Below, one piece after another: positions 16,087 to 25,566 of a stretch of DNA of 64,000 nucleotides. Under the pieces are notes generated by a model, which saw only the letters and a program-made list of their open reading frames with translations, did no database searches and was not told where the DNA came from. The position numbers and the translations under genes are program-made. Positions within the stretch are counted from its first letter, which is position 1; each line of letters begins with the position of its first letter. The stretch covers positions 26,749 to 90,748 of the forward strand of contig JAUXXQ010000024.1 of the NCBI GenBank assembly GCA_030684815.1, read 5' to 3'. Source of the DNA: Methylobacter sp. (GTDB lineage Bacteria; Pseudomonadota; Gammaproteobacteria; Methylococcales; Methylomonadaceae).

Positions 16087-16925
16087 CAGTGCAGCACAAG
16101 TTCAAGCAGGTCTTCAACGCCCGCATCGATTATTTCCAAGCCTATTTTTTTGCAATAGCGTATTTCTTTATTGGTCGGGTTTTTGTTTAAAACCCAGCCT
16201 TTATGCTCGGCCGCGCCGTAAACGATGTCGCTCATCACCATGCGCTCCGAATCCCGGTTTAGCGGCATGCCTATAAACAGGTATTGCTTGCCTTTGCGGT
16301 ATTCTTTCAGGAAATCGGGTATGGCAAAGCCGCCCATCAGCTCGGTGATATAATCGACATAATCGGCATCGGATGCGATGTAATTGGCTTCGGGTTTGGG
16401 TGTGCCCAACGGTTTGAAGAGTATGGGGAACCGGTGGTCAATCTGTTCCTGCGGTATTTCAAAATAATCACTGCCGTCATAGTGGTAGATTTTAAAGCGG
16501 AACTGGCTGGCGGTGATCCGTGCGACGCCAACAATCAGCGTATGTTCTTCATCGGCATAGCTATCCTGTAATTGGGTGTCGCGGTTGATGTCGATCACAT
16601 ACGCGGGTCGCCATTCCGCCAGCCAATCGTGTACTGCGGCACGGGTGTATTCGGTTTCGCCGTATAACTTGGTCAGGAACTGGCCGAGAAAATTCCGGCC
16701 CCGTTTGAGTTCCTGGTTCATTGCCGCCCGGGGGAACTCGTACATCAGTTTGGGCGCCATCGGCTTGCCGTTGTTCATCGCCAAAATCAGGCTGTTGCTG
16801 TCGGCAGGCATCGGCGCGCCGGTGGCTTTGTTGGTGGCATCGAACAGCGCGCCAGGGCCCAGATAAGGCACGACTGAGTTGTCGTACAAACCGCTTAATA
16901 TTTCAGAAAAAACCGTGGAAGACAT
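16086..16925 (-). CDS. Degenerate SIR2-like (SIR2_2 fold) protein, predicted NifA-regulated
   Basis: A 279-residue protein with the layout of SIR2_2 NAD-binding proteins. The Gly-rich loop VVPYLGPGAL (18-27) is in place of VVPxxGAGxS, YVIDINRD (109-116) is in place of ITTNYD, PILFKPLGTPKP (167-178) is in place of the KxHGxx block, and YLFIGMPLNRDSERMV (215-230) is in place of the LFxGxSxxDxxxR block. The residues usually needed for NAD cleavage (Ser of GAGxS, Asn of TNYD, His of HGS) are all changed, so a sensor or scaffold is more likely than an NADase. The start at 16925 has GGAG upstream. A sigma-54 promoter and a TGT-N10-ACA site lie in front. Confidence 0.65.
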   Translation of the reverse strand: MSSTVFSEILSGLYDNSVVPYLGPGALFDATNKATGAPMPADSNSLILAMNNGKPMAPKLMYEFPRAAMNQELKRGRNFLGQFLTKLYGETEYTRAAVHDWLAEWRPAYVIDINRDTQLQDSYADEEHTLIVGVARITASQFRFKIYHYDGSDYFEIPQEQIDHRFPILFKPLGTPKPEANYIASDADYVDYITELMGGFAIPDFLKEYRKGKQYLFIGMPLNRDSERMVMSDIVYGAAEHKGWVLNKNPTNKEIRYCKKIGLEIIDAGVEDLLELVLH

Positions 16926-16961
16926 TGCAAACTCCATTAATAAGTAGGGTATCTTTATATA

Positions 16962-16977
16962 AGCAATATTCAATCCA
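16962..16977 (-). promoter_or_regulatory. Predicted sigma-54 promoter of the SIR2-like gene
   Basis: On the minus strand the sequence reads TGGATTGAATATTGCT. GG and GC doublets are 12 bases apart, the -12 box TTGCT is perfect, and the -24 box is TGGAT rather than TGGCA. It lies about 40 bases upstream of the ATG, with an exact NifA-type site about 80 bases further upstream. Confidence 0.55.
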
Positions 16978-17054
16978 GTTTTTAATAAACAATATAAATA
17001 ACTGATTAACAAGAAGTTAAAGGTTTTGTTGGTTGGTAAATGCAGCGGGCATTT

Positions 17055-17070
17055 TGTTCTGTTTATAACA
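17055..17070. promoter_or_regulatory. Predicted NifA upstream activator site (SIR2-like gene)
   Basis: TGT-TCTGTTTATA-ACA is an exact TGT-N10-ACA site about 80 bases from the minus-strand sigma-54 promoter. It is almost 390 bases from the nifH promoter, so it is better placed for the SIR2-like operon. Confidence 0.6.
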
Positions 17071-17097
17071 ATGGCTCACATTTTTATATACGGGCGC

Positions 17098-17130
17098 AGA
17101 CGTTCCAGGTTTTAAAAACCTGGAACGTCT
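17098..17130. repeat. Family A palindrome
   Basis: AGACGTTCCAGGTTTT followed by its complement is a perfect 16-base inverted repeat with almost no loop. Close copies are at 28701-28736, 50366-50398 and 55941-55973. It sits between the two NifA sites of the divergent SIR2-like/nifH region. Confidence 0.9.
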
Positions 17131-17328
17131 AACTGCAAGGCTCTTGAATAGGCAGGATGTCATTGGATTTCGAAGATGGGTTAAACCTGTAGTTACAGTT
17201 GATAAATTGGAGTGCAAACCTTGGTTTGCATCAGTACAAGCTGAGGCTTGTACCCCAACCACCCGATTTAACCCACTACTCCGAGATGTATATTAAAGAC
17301 GGGCAATCTATAACGCCAATAACCGCAC

Positions 17329-17344
17329 TGTTACTAAGCCTACA
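17329..17344. promoter_or_regulatory. NifA upstream activator site of nifH
   Basis: TGT-TACTAAGCCT-ACA is an exact TGT-N10-ACA site centred about 105 bases upstream of the -24 box, the standard distance for NifA activation through DNA looping. Confidence 0.85.
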
Positions 17345-17440
17345 GAACACAACAAAATGTTTGAAACACAACGTTTATTGCTCTGATTGAAAACGATAAT
17401 AATCTTTATTATTCAATATGTTAATATCTGTTATTGCAAT

Positions 17441-17456
17441 TGGCACAGCCCTTGCT
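17441..17456 (+). promoter_or_regulatory. Sigma-54 promoter of nifHDK
   Basis: TGGCACAGCCCTTGCT matches the -24/-12 consensus at every key base (GG and GC 12 apart). It lies 49 bases before the nifH ATG. An A/T-rich IHF-like sequence, ATTCAATATGTTA with one mismatch to consensus, lies at 17411-17423 between the promoter and the NifA site. nifH has a strong Shine-Dalgarno (AGAGGAGAACATC). Confidence 0.93.
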
Positions 17457-17489
17457 TTATCCCTAATGTCATCAACAACAACGTCCTAA

Positions 17490-18386
<897 letters not shown>

Positions 18387-18397
18387 ATCCGAACAAC

Positions 18398-18424
18398 CGT
18401 AGGGTATGCACGGCATACCCTACG
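18398..18424. repeat. Perfect hairpin between nifH and nifD
   Basis: CGTAGGGTATGC and its complement form a 12-bp stem around a three-base loop. There is no T-run, so it is more likely an mRNA-stabilising or processing element at the 3' end of nifH than a terminator. It fits the known excess of NifH over NifDK. Confidence 0.85.
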
Positions 18425-18483
18425 ATTTCTATCCTAAAACCTGTCTGTTGGGGGATTACCCACGGCACAAGTAGGAGATACTC

Positions 18484-19965
18484 ATGGCTGCTCTAACAAA
18501 AGAAGAGACCGAAGCGCTTATTCAAGAAGTGCTGGAAGTCTATCCCGAACAAGCCAGGAAAGATCGCGCCAAGCATTTGGCGGTTAACGACCAATCCCTG
18601 GAAAAATCAAACAAATGCATCACTTCAAACCGTAAATCCCAGCCCGGCGTCATGACCATTCGCGGTTGCGCGTATGCCGGTTCCAAGGGTGTGGTTTGGG
18701 GCCCGATTAAAGATATGATCCATATCTCGCACGGCCCGGTCGGTTGCGGACAATATTCCCGCGCCGGTCGTCGTAACTATTATGTCGGCACCACCGGCGT
18801 CAATACGTTCGGTACGATGAACTTTACTTCCGATTTTCAGGAAAAAGACATCGTGTTCGGCGGCGATAAAAAGCTCGCCAAAATCATGCTTGAAATCGAA
18901 CAATTGTTCCCGTTGAACAAAGGTATCAGTATTCAATCGGAATGCCCAATCGGTTTGATCGGCGACGATATTGAAGCGGTCGCCAAAAAAGCCAACAAAG
19001 AAATCAACAAGCCAGTCGTGCCGGTGCGTTGCGAAGGTTTCCGTGGCGTTTCCCAATCGTTAGGCCATCACATTGCTAACGATGCAATCCGTGACTGGGT
19101 ATTGGAAAACCGTGACGGCGACGACAGCTTCCCAACAACGCCTTACGATGTCGCTGTCATCGGCGATTACAACATCGGCGGCGATGCCTGGGCTTCACGG
19201 ACGTTGCTCGAAGAAATGGGCTTGCGCGTAGTCGCCCAATGGTCCGGCGACGGCACCATTGCGGAAATGGAAAAAACGCCCAAGGTGAAATTGAATTTAA
19301 TCCATTGCTATCGCTCAATGAACTACATTGCCCGGCACATGGAAGAAAAATACAAAATCCCCTGGATTGAGTACAACTTCTTCGGCCCCACCAAAATTGC
19401 CGAATCGTTACGCAAGATTGCTGCGTTATTCGATGAAACAATTCAGGCAGGCGCTGAAAAAGTGATCGCCAAATACCAAGCTGAATACGATGCGGTTATT
19501 GCCAAATATAAACCGCGCCTGCAAGGTAAGCGTGTGATGTTGTATGTCGGCGGTTTGCGTCCTCGTCACGTAATCGGTGCTTATGAAGATTTGGGCATGG
19601 AAGTGGTCGGTACCGGCTACGAATTCGGCCATAACGACGACTACGACCGTACCATTAAAGAAATGGGCAACGCGACGTTGATTTATGACGATGTGACCGG
19701 CTATGAATTTGAAGAGTTCGTCAAGAAGGTTAAACCTGATTTGATCGGTTCCGGCATCAAGGAAAAGTACATTTTCCAAAAGATGGGTATCCCGTTCCGG
19801 CAAATGCACTCCTGGGATTATTCAGGCCCTTATCACGGTTATGACGGCTTTGCCATCTTCGCCCGCGATATGGACATGACATTGAACAACCCTTGCTGGA
19901 AACAGGTGACAGCGCCTTGGAAAACTACTGAAAGTCCAGACGTAGCCGTTGCTGCAAGCGCTTAA
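18484..19965 (+). CDS. nifD: Nitrogenase molybdenum-iron protein alpha chain NifD
   Basis: A 493-residue alpha subunit of dinitrogenase. P-cluster ligands are at Cys62 ([10 protein letters not shown]), Cys88 (GPVGCGQYS) and Cys154 ([11 protein letters not shown]), identical in numbering to Azotobacter vinelandii. The FeMo-cofactor ligands are the Cys in HCYRSMNYI near 275 and the His in [17 protein letters not shown] near 440. The Shine-Dalgarno TAGGAGA precedes the ATG. It follows nifH after 97 bases containing a strong hairpin. Confidence 0.98.
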   Translation: MAALTKEETEALIQEVLEVYPEQARKDRAKHLAVNDQSLEKSNKCITSNRKSQPGVMTIRGCAYAGSKGVVWGPIKDMIHISHGPVGCGQYSRAGRRNYYVGTTGVNTFGTMNFTSDFQEKDIVFGGDKKLAKIMLEIEQLFPLNKGISIQSECPIGLIGDDIEAVAKKANKEINKPVVPVRCEGFRGVSQSLGHHIANDAIRDWVLENRDGDDSFPTTPYDVAVIGDYNIGGDAWASRTLLEEMGLRVVAQWSGDGTIAEMEKTPKVKLNLIHCYRSMNYIARHMEEKYKIPWIEYNFFGPTKIAESLRKIAALFDETIQAGAEKVIAKYQAEYDAVIAKYKPRLQGKRVMLYVGGLRPRHVIGAYEDLGMEVVGTGYEFGHNDDYDRTIKEMGNATLIYDDVTGYEFEEFVKKVKPDLIGSGIKEKYIFQKMGIPFRQMHSWDYSGPYHGYDGFAIFARDMDMTLNNPCWKQVTAPWKTTESPDVAVAASA

Positions 19966-19968
19966 CCT

Positions 19969-20045
19969 GTAGGGTGGGCAGGCTTTTTTGCCCACGCTGA
20001 AAGTTGCAAAAGATAAGGTGGGCAAAACAGCATTGCCCACCCTAC
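19969..20045. repeat. Inverted repeat between nifD and nifK (family E)
   Basis: Outer arms GTAGGGTGGGCA/TGCCCACCCTAC flank a second pair GTGGGCA/TGCCCAC, so two alternative foldings are possible. A related copy lies at 26397-26450 between iscA and nifU. It almost fills the nifD-nifK gap. Confidence 0.8.
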
Positions 20046-20093
20046 CATTCCCTCAATCGTCGTCCACAGATTAGTGGCGCGTAGGAGATTATC

Positions 20094-21665
20094 ATGAGTC
20101 AAGAAGTCGAAAACATACAACCGAGCTATCCTCTATTCCGCAACGACGAATACAAGGAGAGCCTCGCCAACAAACGTGAAGCTTACGAAGAGCGTCATCC
20201 TCAGGAAAAAATTGACGAAGTGTTCCAATGGACAACCACCAAGGAATACCAAGAAGTCAATTTCAACCGCGAAGCGTTAACGGTGAACCCGGCTAAAGCC
20301 TGCCAACCTTTAGGCGCTGTCTTGTGCGCATTGGGCTTTGAAAAAACCATGCCTTATGTACACGGTTCGCAAGGTTGTGTCGCTTATTTCCGTACCTATT
20401 TCAACCGTCATTTCAAAGAGCCTGTGGCTTGCGTTTCCGACTCGATGACTGAAGATGCGGCGGTGTTCGGCGGCCAGAAAAACATGATGGCTGGCTTGGA
20501 AAACGCCAAAGCCTTATACAAACCGGAAATCATTGCGGTATCGACCACCTGTATGGCGGAAGTGATCGGTGACGACTTAAACGCGTTTATCAACAACGCC
20601 AAAAATGCCGGTCATATCGAACAGGATTTTCCGACACCTTACGCGCACACCCCAAGCTTTGTCGGCAGCCATACCACCGGCTGGGACAATATGTTCGAGG
20701 GCATGTTGAAGTATTTCACGCTGAACCACATGGACGACAAGAAAGTCGGTTCTAATGGCAAGATTAACCTGGTTCCCGGCTTTGAAACTTACTTGGGCAA
20801 TTTCCGTGTCATGCACCGCATGATGAAAGAAATGGGCGTTGATTATTCGTTATTGAGCGACCCTTCCGAAGTCCTGGATACGCCTGCTGACGGCACTTTC
20901 CGTTTGTACTCCGGCGGCACTACCCAGGCTGAAGTGAAAGACGCCCCTAACGCAATCGATACGTTGTTGCTGCAACCCTGGCAGTTGGATAAAACCAAAA
21001 AGTATGTGCAAAACATCATGCATCAACCCGCCACCGCCATCAATATCCCGATGGGCCTGGAATGGACGGATGAGTTTTTGATGAAGGTGTCGGAATTGAC
21101 CGGCAAACCGATTCCTGCTTCATTGGAACTGGAGCGCGGCCGCCTGGTGGACATGATGACCGACTCGCACACTTGGCTGCACGGCAAGAAATTCTCCTTG
21201 TACGGCGATGCGGATTTCGTCATGGGCATGACCAAATTCCTGCTGGAAGTGGGTGCCGAACCGGCTGACGTATTGTGCAATCATGCCAACAAACGTTGGG
21301 CGAAAGCGATGGATAAAATGCTCAAAGCCTCGCCTTACGGCCAAAAAACCGAAGTCCATATCGGCAAAGACTTATGGCATTTCCGTTCATTGGTGTTCAC
21401 CAACAAACCGGACTTCATGATCGGCAATTCTTACGGCAAGTTTATCCAGCGCGACACACTGTATAAAGGTGAGGAGTTTGAAGTGCCGTTGATCCGTATC
21501 GGCTTCCCAATCTTTGACCGTCATCATCTGCACAGAATGACCACGCTGGGTTATGAGGGCGCCATTTACATGCTGACAACCTTGGTTAATGCGGTGCTGG
21601 AGCAGTTGGACAAAGAAACCAGAGGCATGGGCACAACTGACTATAACTACGATTTGGTTCGTTAA
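20094..21665 (+). CDS. nifK: Nitrogenase molybdenum-iron protein beta chain NifK
   Basis: A 523-residue beta subunit of dinitrogenase. The P-cluster ligands are Cys70 (AKACQPLGA), Cys95 (GSQGCVAYF) and Cys153 (STTCMAEVIGDD), in the same positions as A. vinelandii NifK. Ser192 equivalents lie in the following helix region. The long N-terminal extension that wraps NifD is present. It is preceded by TAGGAGATTATC. The gene ends the nifHDK block and is followed by 362 bases of palindromic repeats before nifT. Confidence 0.98.
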   Translation: MSQEVENIQPSYPLFRNDEYKESLANKREAYEERHPQEKIDEVFQWTTTKEYQEVNFNREALTVNPAKACQPLGAVLCALGFEKTMPYVHGSQGCVAYFRTYFNRHFKEPVACVSDSMTEDAAVFGGQKNMMAGLENAKALYKPEIIAVSTTCMAEVIGDDLNAFINNAKNAGHIEQDFPTPYAHTPSFVGSHTTGWDNMFEGMLKYFTLNHMDDKKVGSNGKINLVPGFETYLGNFRVMHRMMKEMGVDYSLLSDPSEVLDTPADGTFRLYSGGTTQAEVKDAPNAIDTLLLQPWQLDKTKKYVQNIMHQPATAINIPMGLEWTDEFLMKVSELTGKPIPASLELERGRLVDMMTDSHTWLHGKKFSLYGDADFVMGMTKFLLEVGAEPADVLCNHANKRWAKAMDKMLKASPYGQKTEVHIGKDLWHFRSLVFTNKPDFMIGNSYGKFIQRDTLYKGEEFEVPLIRIGFPIFDRHHLHRMTTLGYEGAIYMLTTLVNAVLEQLDKETRGMGTTDYNYDLVR

Positions 21666-21710
21666 GTTGTAACCTTTCACCACGAAGTACAAGGTCTTTT
21701 AGTTAAAAAT

Positions 21711-21960
21711 AGAACACGGATGCCAAAAGTAGGCGCCTCTAGGCGACACGGATTTAACTGATAAGCGCGGATATAGTAAGTAGTTATTCAAACGTTTTTT
21801 AACAAAGTTGCAGGAGTAAAACAGCTTTAGCTGTTTTACCGCCAATAGCTAAAGCTATTGGACTCCAGCGTAAATGTTACAAAAATAAGCTTACCTACCC
21901 TATGGTTTGAGCTATAAAAAATCCGTTTAAATCCGTCTTATCTGTGCTATCCGTGTTCTG
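21711..21960. repeat. Long inverted repeat (family B) with nested hairpins, nifK-nifT gap
   Basis: Outer arms AGAACACGGAT/ATCCGTGTTCT plus interrupted ACACGGATTTAA/TTAAATCCGT arms enclose two tight hairpins, GTAAAACAGC/GCTGTTTTAC (21816-21839) and CCAATAGC/GCTATTGG (21842-21861). Shorter relatives lie at 33430-33545 and 40505-40612. It is the only large gap in the nifHDK-nif11 unit. I see no separate promoter in it. Confidence 0.8.
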
Positions 21961-22027
21961 TTGCCAAGTCTCTTTATGGTGAGATTCAGCCTTCACAACC
22001 TTACATGCGTGTAAACGGAGAAAACCA

Positions 22028-22252
22028 ATGCCTAGTGTCATGTTGAAAAAAAATGCAGAGGGCAAATTAGTCTTCTACGTGCCCAAAAAAGATTTGGAAG
22101 AAGTGGCGGAATCGGTTGAATTCGACAGCTCCGATAAATGGGGCGGCGAAGTCCTGCTCAGTGACGGTTCAAAATATTATTTCGAACCGCTGGACGGACA
22201 ACCGGATTTCCCTGTCACTTTACGCGCAAAACGCTTAGATTCAGGAGAATAA
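22028..22252 (+). CDS. nifT: NifT/FixU family protein
   Basis: A 74-residue NifT. It begins MPSVMLKKNAEGKLVFYVPKKDLEE and has the WGGEVLLSDGSKYYFEPL block typical of the family. NifT is small, conserved after nifK in many diazotrophs, and dispensable where tested; its role is unresolved. CGGAGAA lies before the ATG, and the next gene starts three bases after its stop. Confidence 0.93.
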   Translation: MPSVMLKKNAEGKLVFYVPKKDLEEVAESVEFDSSDKWGGEVLLSDGSKYYFEPLDGQPDFPVTLRAKRLDSGE

Positions 22253-22254
22253 TC

Positions 22255-22455
22255 ATGGCCTTATATATTGTTGCAGCAGATTGTATTTCATGTGGCGACT
22301 GCGAACCGGTGTGCCCGACCAACTCCATCACCGAAGGCAAAATTGTCTTCGAAATCGACAAAAAAACCTGTACCGAATGCGAGGGCGATTTTGACATACC
22401 GCAATGCGTCAAAGTATGCCCGATCGATAACTGCATCCTGCCGCTAGAGGCGTAA
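22255..22455 (+). CDS. 2[4Fe-4S] ferredoxin (FdxN-like)
   Basis: A 66-residue bacterial ferredoxin with two cluster motifs, CISCGDCEPVCP near residue 10 and CTECEGDFDIPQCVKVCP near 41. The second has the longer CX2CX8CX3C spacing of the Allochromatium-type subgroup. Such nif-linked ferredoxins donate electrons to NifH or to cofactor assembly. It lies between nifT and nifY, with three- and four-base gaps on either side. Confidence 0.92.
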   Translation: MALYIVAADCISCGDCEPVCPTNSITEGKIVFEIDKKTCTECEGDFDIPQCVKVCPIDNCILPLEA

Positions 22456-22459
22456 GCAG

Positions 22460-23152
22460 ATGGACAGCCAGGCTATCTCACGGGAACTGGCTTTACGTAT
22501 CGGGCTGGCCGCTCGCGCTTTGCCCGATACCGATGCCAAACGCTTGTTGTCGGTATTGACCGATTGCATCGGCCTTCCGCTCACCGAACAAAAACTGCTC
22601 GGCCTCACTATTGATGCGCTTAAAACCGCCTCAGCGGGTGAGTTCGCTGCCATTGACCCGCCATTACTGACCCATGCGTTAAGCATCCTTAAATCCGGCC
22701 TTAATGCACCCGCGCAACAGACTTATAACGACGGTGACATGCCCGGTTCGGTGCGTATCGCCTGCGCCAGCAATGACGGCATCAATGTTGACGGCCATTT
22801 CGGTTCTTGCAACCAATTCATGGTTTATCAGGTTTCCGCCGATGAAACCCGTTTAATTGACATCCGCAACACTGACTGCCAGCAGGAAGTTGAAGATAAA
22901 AACTTGTTTAGGGCGGAATTGATACAGGATTGCCAAGTGCTTTATATCGCCTCGGTCGGCGGCCCTGCGGCGGCAAAAATCGTCAAACTGGGCATTCATC
23001 CGATTAAATTGCCTGCCGTTGATGCCATTGCCGGGGTGCTTAACCAACTGCAAAGCGTGATTGCCGGGACGCCGCCGCCTTGGCTGGCCAAGGTTATGGG
23101 GATTGAGGCCAGCGAGCGTTTTCATTTTGAACGGGAGGAGGCGACAGGATGA
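22460..23152 (+). CDS. nifY: NifY/NafY-type cofactor-carrier protein
   Basis: A 230-residue two-domain protein. An N-terminal helical domain (about 1-90, as in NafY/NifY) is joined to a C-terminal NifX/NafY cofactor-binding domain (about 97-215, with RIACASNDGINVDGHFGSCNQFMVYQV and YIASVGGPAAAKIVKLGIHPIKL). NafY-family proteins bind FeMo-co and apo-NifDK during maturation. It is placed after nifHDKT as in A. vinelandii. Its stop overlaps the next ATG (ATGA). Confidence 0.88.
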   Translation: MDSQAISRELALRIGLAARALPDTDAKRLLSVLTDCIGLPLTEQKLLGLTIDALKTASAGEFAAIDPPLLTHALSILKSGLNAPAQQTYNDGDMPGSVRIACASNDGINVDGHFGSCNQFMVYQVSADETRLIDIRNTDCQQEVEDKNLFRAELIQDCQVLYIASVGGPAAAKIVKLGIHPIKLPAVDAIAGVLNQLQSVIAGTPPPWLAKVMGIEASERFHFEREEATG

Positions 23153-23415
23153 TCAGCAGCGAACAAGTCAACGCGATAGCGGCAAAAATCGAAACCATGG
23201 GCGTCGATGAAGCCACGGTGACTGAGTTGAGGCAGCAGTATCAACCCATTCATTTCACCTACTGTATGGATGACGATCTGCCCAACAATAAACCGGTCAT
23301 TGAGGGGGATGGCTTCAACCTTTATTTAATCGACGGGCGCGAACATTGTTTGTGCCTGACCGACGATTACGATGCCGCAACGGGTATTGTCGTTGCAGAG
23401 ATCATCCCGGACTGA
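23149..23415 (+). CDS. Small conserved nif-cluster protein (DUF6129-like)
   Basis: An 88-residue acidic protein with MISSEQVNAIAAKIETMGVD and a TYCMDDDLPN block. I associate it with the small DUF6129-type ORF found after nifY in proteobacterial nif clusters, from memory and with moderate certainty. It has two Cys residues that do not form a cluster motif. It is translationally coupled to nifY and followed 13 bases later by the LRV protein. Its function is unknown. Confidence 0.6.
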   Translation: MISSEQVNAIAAKIETMGVDEATVTELRQQYQPIHFTYCMDDDLPNNKPVIEGDGFNLYLIDGREHCLCLTDDYDAATGIVVAEIIPD

Positions 23416-23428
23416 ACGGAAGCTAAGC

Positions 23429-24214
23429 ATGTCCGATCATGAGAACGCTGTCAGCGTCCCTTTTGCCGATTGCAGTTTATGCCCTTTTCGCGGCAAAACC
23501 TTGCTGATGGGGCGCTGTATGCCCGGCGACACTTGCGTGTTGGTGGAAAGCGGCCGGCAAATCGACCGCTTTTTCCGCGTCAATCCGGGATACGCCGAGC
23601 ATTATCTGCAAGACGGCTTTTGGGAGCGGCGCGCCATTGCCGTCCGTTACGCACCGCAAAAGGCACTGGGTGCGCTGATTGACGATGAGGACGAAGTGGT
23701 CAGGCGCGCGGTTGCCTATCGCATACCCGTATCCCAGCTGTATCTGTTAATCGATGATGCGGATAGGGAAGTGCGTATGACCGTTGCCGACCGCATAGCG
23801 CCCGAAGACCTGGAAAAAATGGCGGACGATAAAGATTACATCGTCAGGTTGACTGTCGCCAAACGGCTGCCGAAAGGCCGCCTGTTCCGCTTTATCCGCG
23901 ATAAAGACCTGGAAGTGCGAAAAATCGTCGCCGAACGGCTGCCCGAAGTCAGCCTGGGTCTGATGGCTCATGACAGCGCGCCTGAAGTCAGGCGCATTGT
24001 CGCCGAACGCATGAGCCCGGATGATGCCGTGATCATGCTGCATGATGCCGACTGGGTGGTGCGTTATACCGTCGCCCAACGCGTTGCGCCGGAGGCATTG
24101 ACCTGCTTGCTCGATGATCCTGAGCCTGATGTCAAGGCGGCGGCACGAGAACGCTTAACACACCACTCCCAAAGCGCAGACGGGAAGGAAAAACCGGGGA
24201 CTGACCATGGCTGA
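23429..24214 (+). CDS. 4Fe-4S leucine-rich-variant (LRV) repeat protein
   Basis: A 261-residue protein. The N-terminus carries four Cys (15, 18, 30, 36; CSLCPFRGKTLLMGRC then a Cys six residues later), a likely [4Fe-4S] site. It is followed by about eight 24-residue LRV repeats of the form DxxxxVRxxVAxRxP/APExL. A. vinelandii encodes a homologous LRV Fe-S protein near nif whose structure is known as a right-handed superhelix, with no function assigned. The ATG at 23429 is used rather than an upstream alternative inside the previous gene. It overlaps the next gene by eight bases. Confidence 0.85.
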   Translation: MSDHENAVSVPFADCSLCPFRGKTLLMGRCMPGDTCVLVESGRQIDRFFRVNPGYAEHYLQDGFWERRAIAVRYAPQKALGALIDDEDEVVRRAVAYRIPVSQLYLLIDDADREVRMTVADRIAPEDLEKMADDKDYIVRLTVAKRLPKGRLFRFIRDKDLEVRKIVAERLPEVSLGLMAHDSAPEVRRIVAERMSPDDAVIMLHDADWVVRYTVAQRVAPEALTCLLDDPEPDVKAAARERLTHHSQSADGKEKPGTDHG

Positions 24215-25169
24215 GCAACACTTTCACCTCGATGGGCAACAGCTTGCAAAAATCTGCAAACACACCTTGCCCGACTCGGACGACGGCTTATTGCTGGCAA
24301 CATTGCAAGCACTGAACCCGGCTTATCCGGTTCGTCTGGCCAAAACCGGTGATGAATGGTATCGCCTTGGCGGCATTGTCGATAGGGAGGGCAAACGTAT
24401 CGCCAATGACCTGATTGAATGGACGGAACGGACTTATGTCGAATGCGGCAAAAACCTACAAACCCTGATTGAGCACGCCCAAGAAGAGCAACTGATTGCC
24501 ACACAACAAACCGGCACTACCCTACATTTTATTGTCCAAACCGGCAGCAAAGCCGAGCAGTTCATACAAATAGATATCGATAAAACCTATGAGATGTCAG
24601 CCCGCTTGCTGGTTAATGAAAGTTATCCGCCGGAGGACTTGGAAGAATTTATTGATCCGTTGGAGCCGGAATGTATAGAAACATTCTGCATCGGAACGCC
24701 GCGTTATTCTTATCGACGTAAAACTGACGTGGCGGTTTTCATGGATGAAATCAATAAATACCATCTCGATGAACACCCGGTGCAGCGTTTTATGGACGAC
24801 TGGAACCGCAGCAGCGCGCTGCAAAAAGCCGTGCTGTCCGATGACTGGATTGTGCGGCCTTTCCGGCATACCGGGCGTTTCGGCGAACACATCATCAATG
24901 TCGAAATCATCAATACCCAGCAAAAAAACGTGCCGCAACTGGACGATATTAGCGGCAAAAAAGGCACCTCTCTGCATAACCTGCTGACCCGGTTCGACCG
25001 TCAGGCCGGTTATCCGTTTGCCTGGTTTTTTTATATGGTCAAAGGCAAGCTGGTTTCCCCGCACAGCGGCCTGGCGGTTTTTAAGGATATTAGCGGCGAT
25101 TTTTCTTACTTGCCCGAACGCGATATTGCGGTACTTAAAGATTGGATTAACACGCCTTATAGCGTGTAG
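24207..25169 (+). CDS. Unknown nif-cluster protein (320 aa)
   Basis: A 320-residue soluble protein. I do not recognise the family. It has a mixed alpha/beta look, few Cys (CKH, YVECGK, PECIETFC), and a C-terminal block LHNLLTRFDRQAGYPFAWFFYMVKGKLV. There is no signal peptide or membrane segment. It overlaps the LRV gene by eight bases and precedes nif11, so it is cotranscribed with the nifHDK unit or its downstream half. The constant pairing with the LRV protein suggests a functional partner; that is inference. Confidence 0.65.
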   Translation: MAEQHFHLDGQQLAKICKHTLPDSDDGLLLATLQALNPAYPVRLAKTGDEWYRLGGIVDREGKRIANDLIEWTERTYVECGKNLQTLIEHAQEEQLIATQQTGTTLHFIVQTGSKAEQFIQIDIDKTYEMSARLLVNESYPPEDLEEFIDPLEPECIETFCIGTPRYSYRRKTDVAVFMDEINKYHLDEHPVQRFMDDWNRSSALQKAVLSDDWIVRPFRHTGRFGEHIINVEIINTQQKNVPQLDDISGKKGTSLHNLLTRFDRQAGYPFAWFFYMVKGKLVSPHSGLAVFKDISGDFSYLPERDIAVLKDWINTPYSV

Positions 25170-25219
25170 TTTTTTCATCAACTGCATTGCAGTCATTTTC
25201 AACATTAGGAGTCAACACC

Positions 25220-25438
25220 ATGTCAATTGCACAAATAAAAGCTTTCTCTGAACAGGCCAAAACAGATCCTGAATTAAAAGAGAAACTGTTAGCGGTACAA
25301 AAAATCAGGGAACTGATTGCCTTGGGCAAAGAATATAATTTTGAACTGGATGAAGTGGAACTTTATCCGCCCAACGAACCGCAGTTTGTTGAAGAACAGT
25401 TGTCAGAAAAAATGGCCAAGGCGCTATTGAGAGTTTAA
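25220..25438 (+). CDS. Nif11 domain protein
   Basis: A 72-residue Nif11 protein (MSIAQIKAFSEQAKTDPELKEKLLAVQ, then IRELIALGKEYNFELDEVELY). The Nif11 domain is best known as the leader of some RiPP precursors, but the founding members are small proteins in nif clusters of unknown role. This one has no core-peptide tail or Cys/Ser/Thr-rich C-terminus, and there are no RiPP enzymes nearby. TTAGGAGTC precedes the ATG, which decides the start. Confidence 0.82.
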   Translation: MSIAQIKAFSEQAKTDPELKEKLLAVQKIRELIALGKEYNFELDEVELYPPNEPQFVEEQLSEKMAKALLRV

Positions 25439-25484
25439 TGCCCTGAGTTTAAAGAAGCATCATTGAGAAAGGTACTCTATGTAA

Positions 25485-25551
25485 GTTGTGGGAGCGGCCA
25501 CCCGGCCGCGAACAATCGCGCTGTTCGCGCCGAGGTCGACGCTCCCACAAT
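25485..25551. repeat. Family C palindrome, degenerate copy
   Basis: It shares GTTGTGGGAGCGGCCACCCG and the following GCCGCGAACAATCG with the copy at 11031-11100, but its right arm has decayed. It separates the convergent nif11 and NifZ-like genes and could end both transcripts. Confidence 0.8.
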
Positions 25552-25566
25552 CATTCGTGATGAAAA

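Noticed and set aside
16086..16925. Antiphage SIR2 defence gene
   Set aside because: NAD-cleaving residues are altered, no defence partner is present, and the promoter elements point to nif regulation.
21711..21960. Insertion sequence remnant between nifK and nifT
   Set aside because: No transposase fragment is readable; the outer arms match two other short non-coding elements, so it is treated as a dispersed palindromic repeat.
25220..25438. RiPP precursor peptide
   Set aside because: It has a Nif11 domain, but no core region after it and no modifying enzyme or exporter adjacent.
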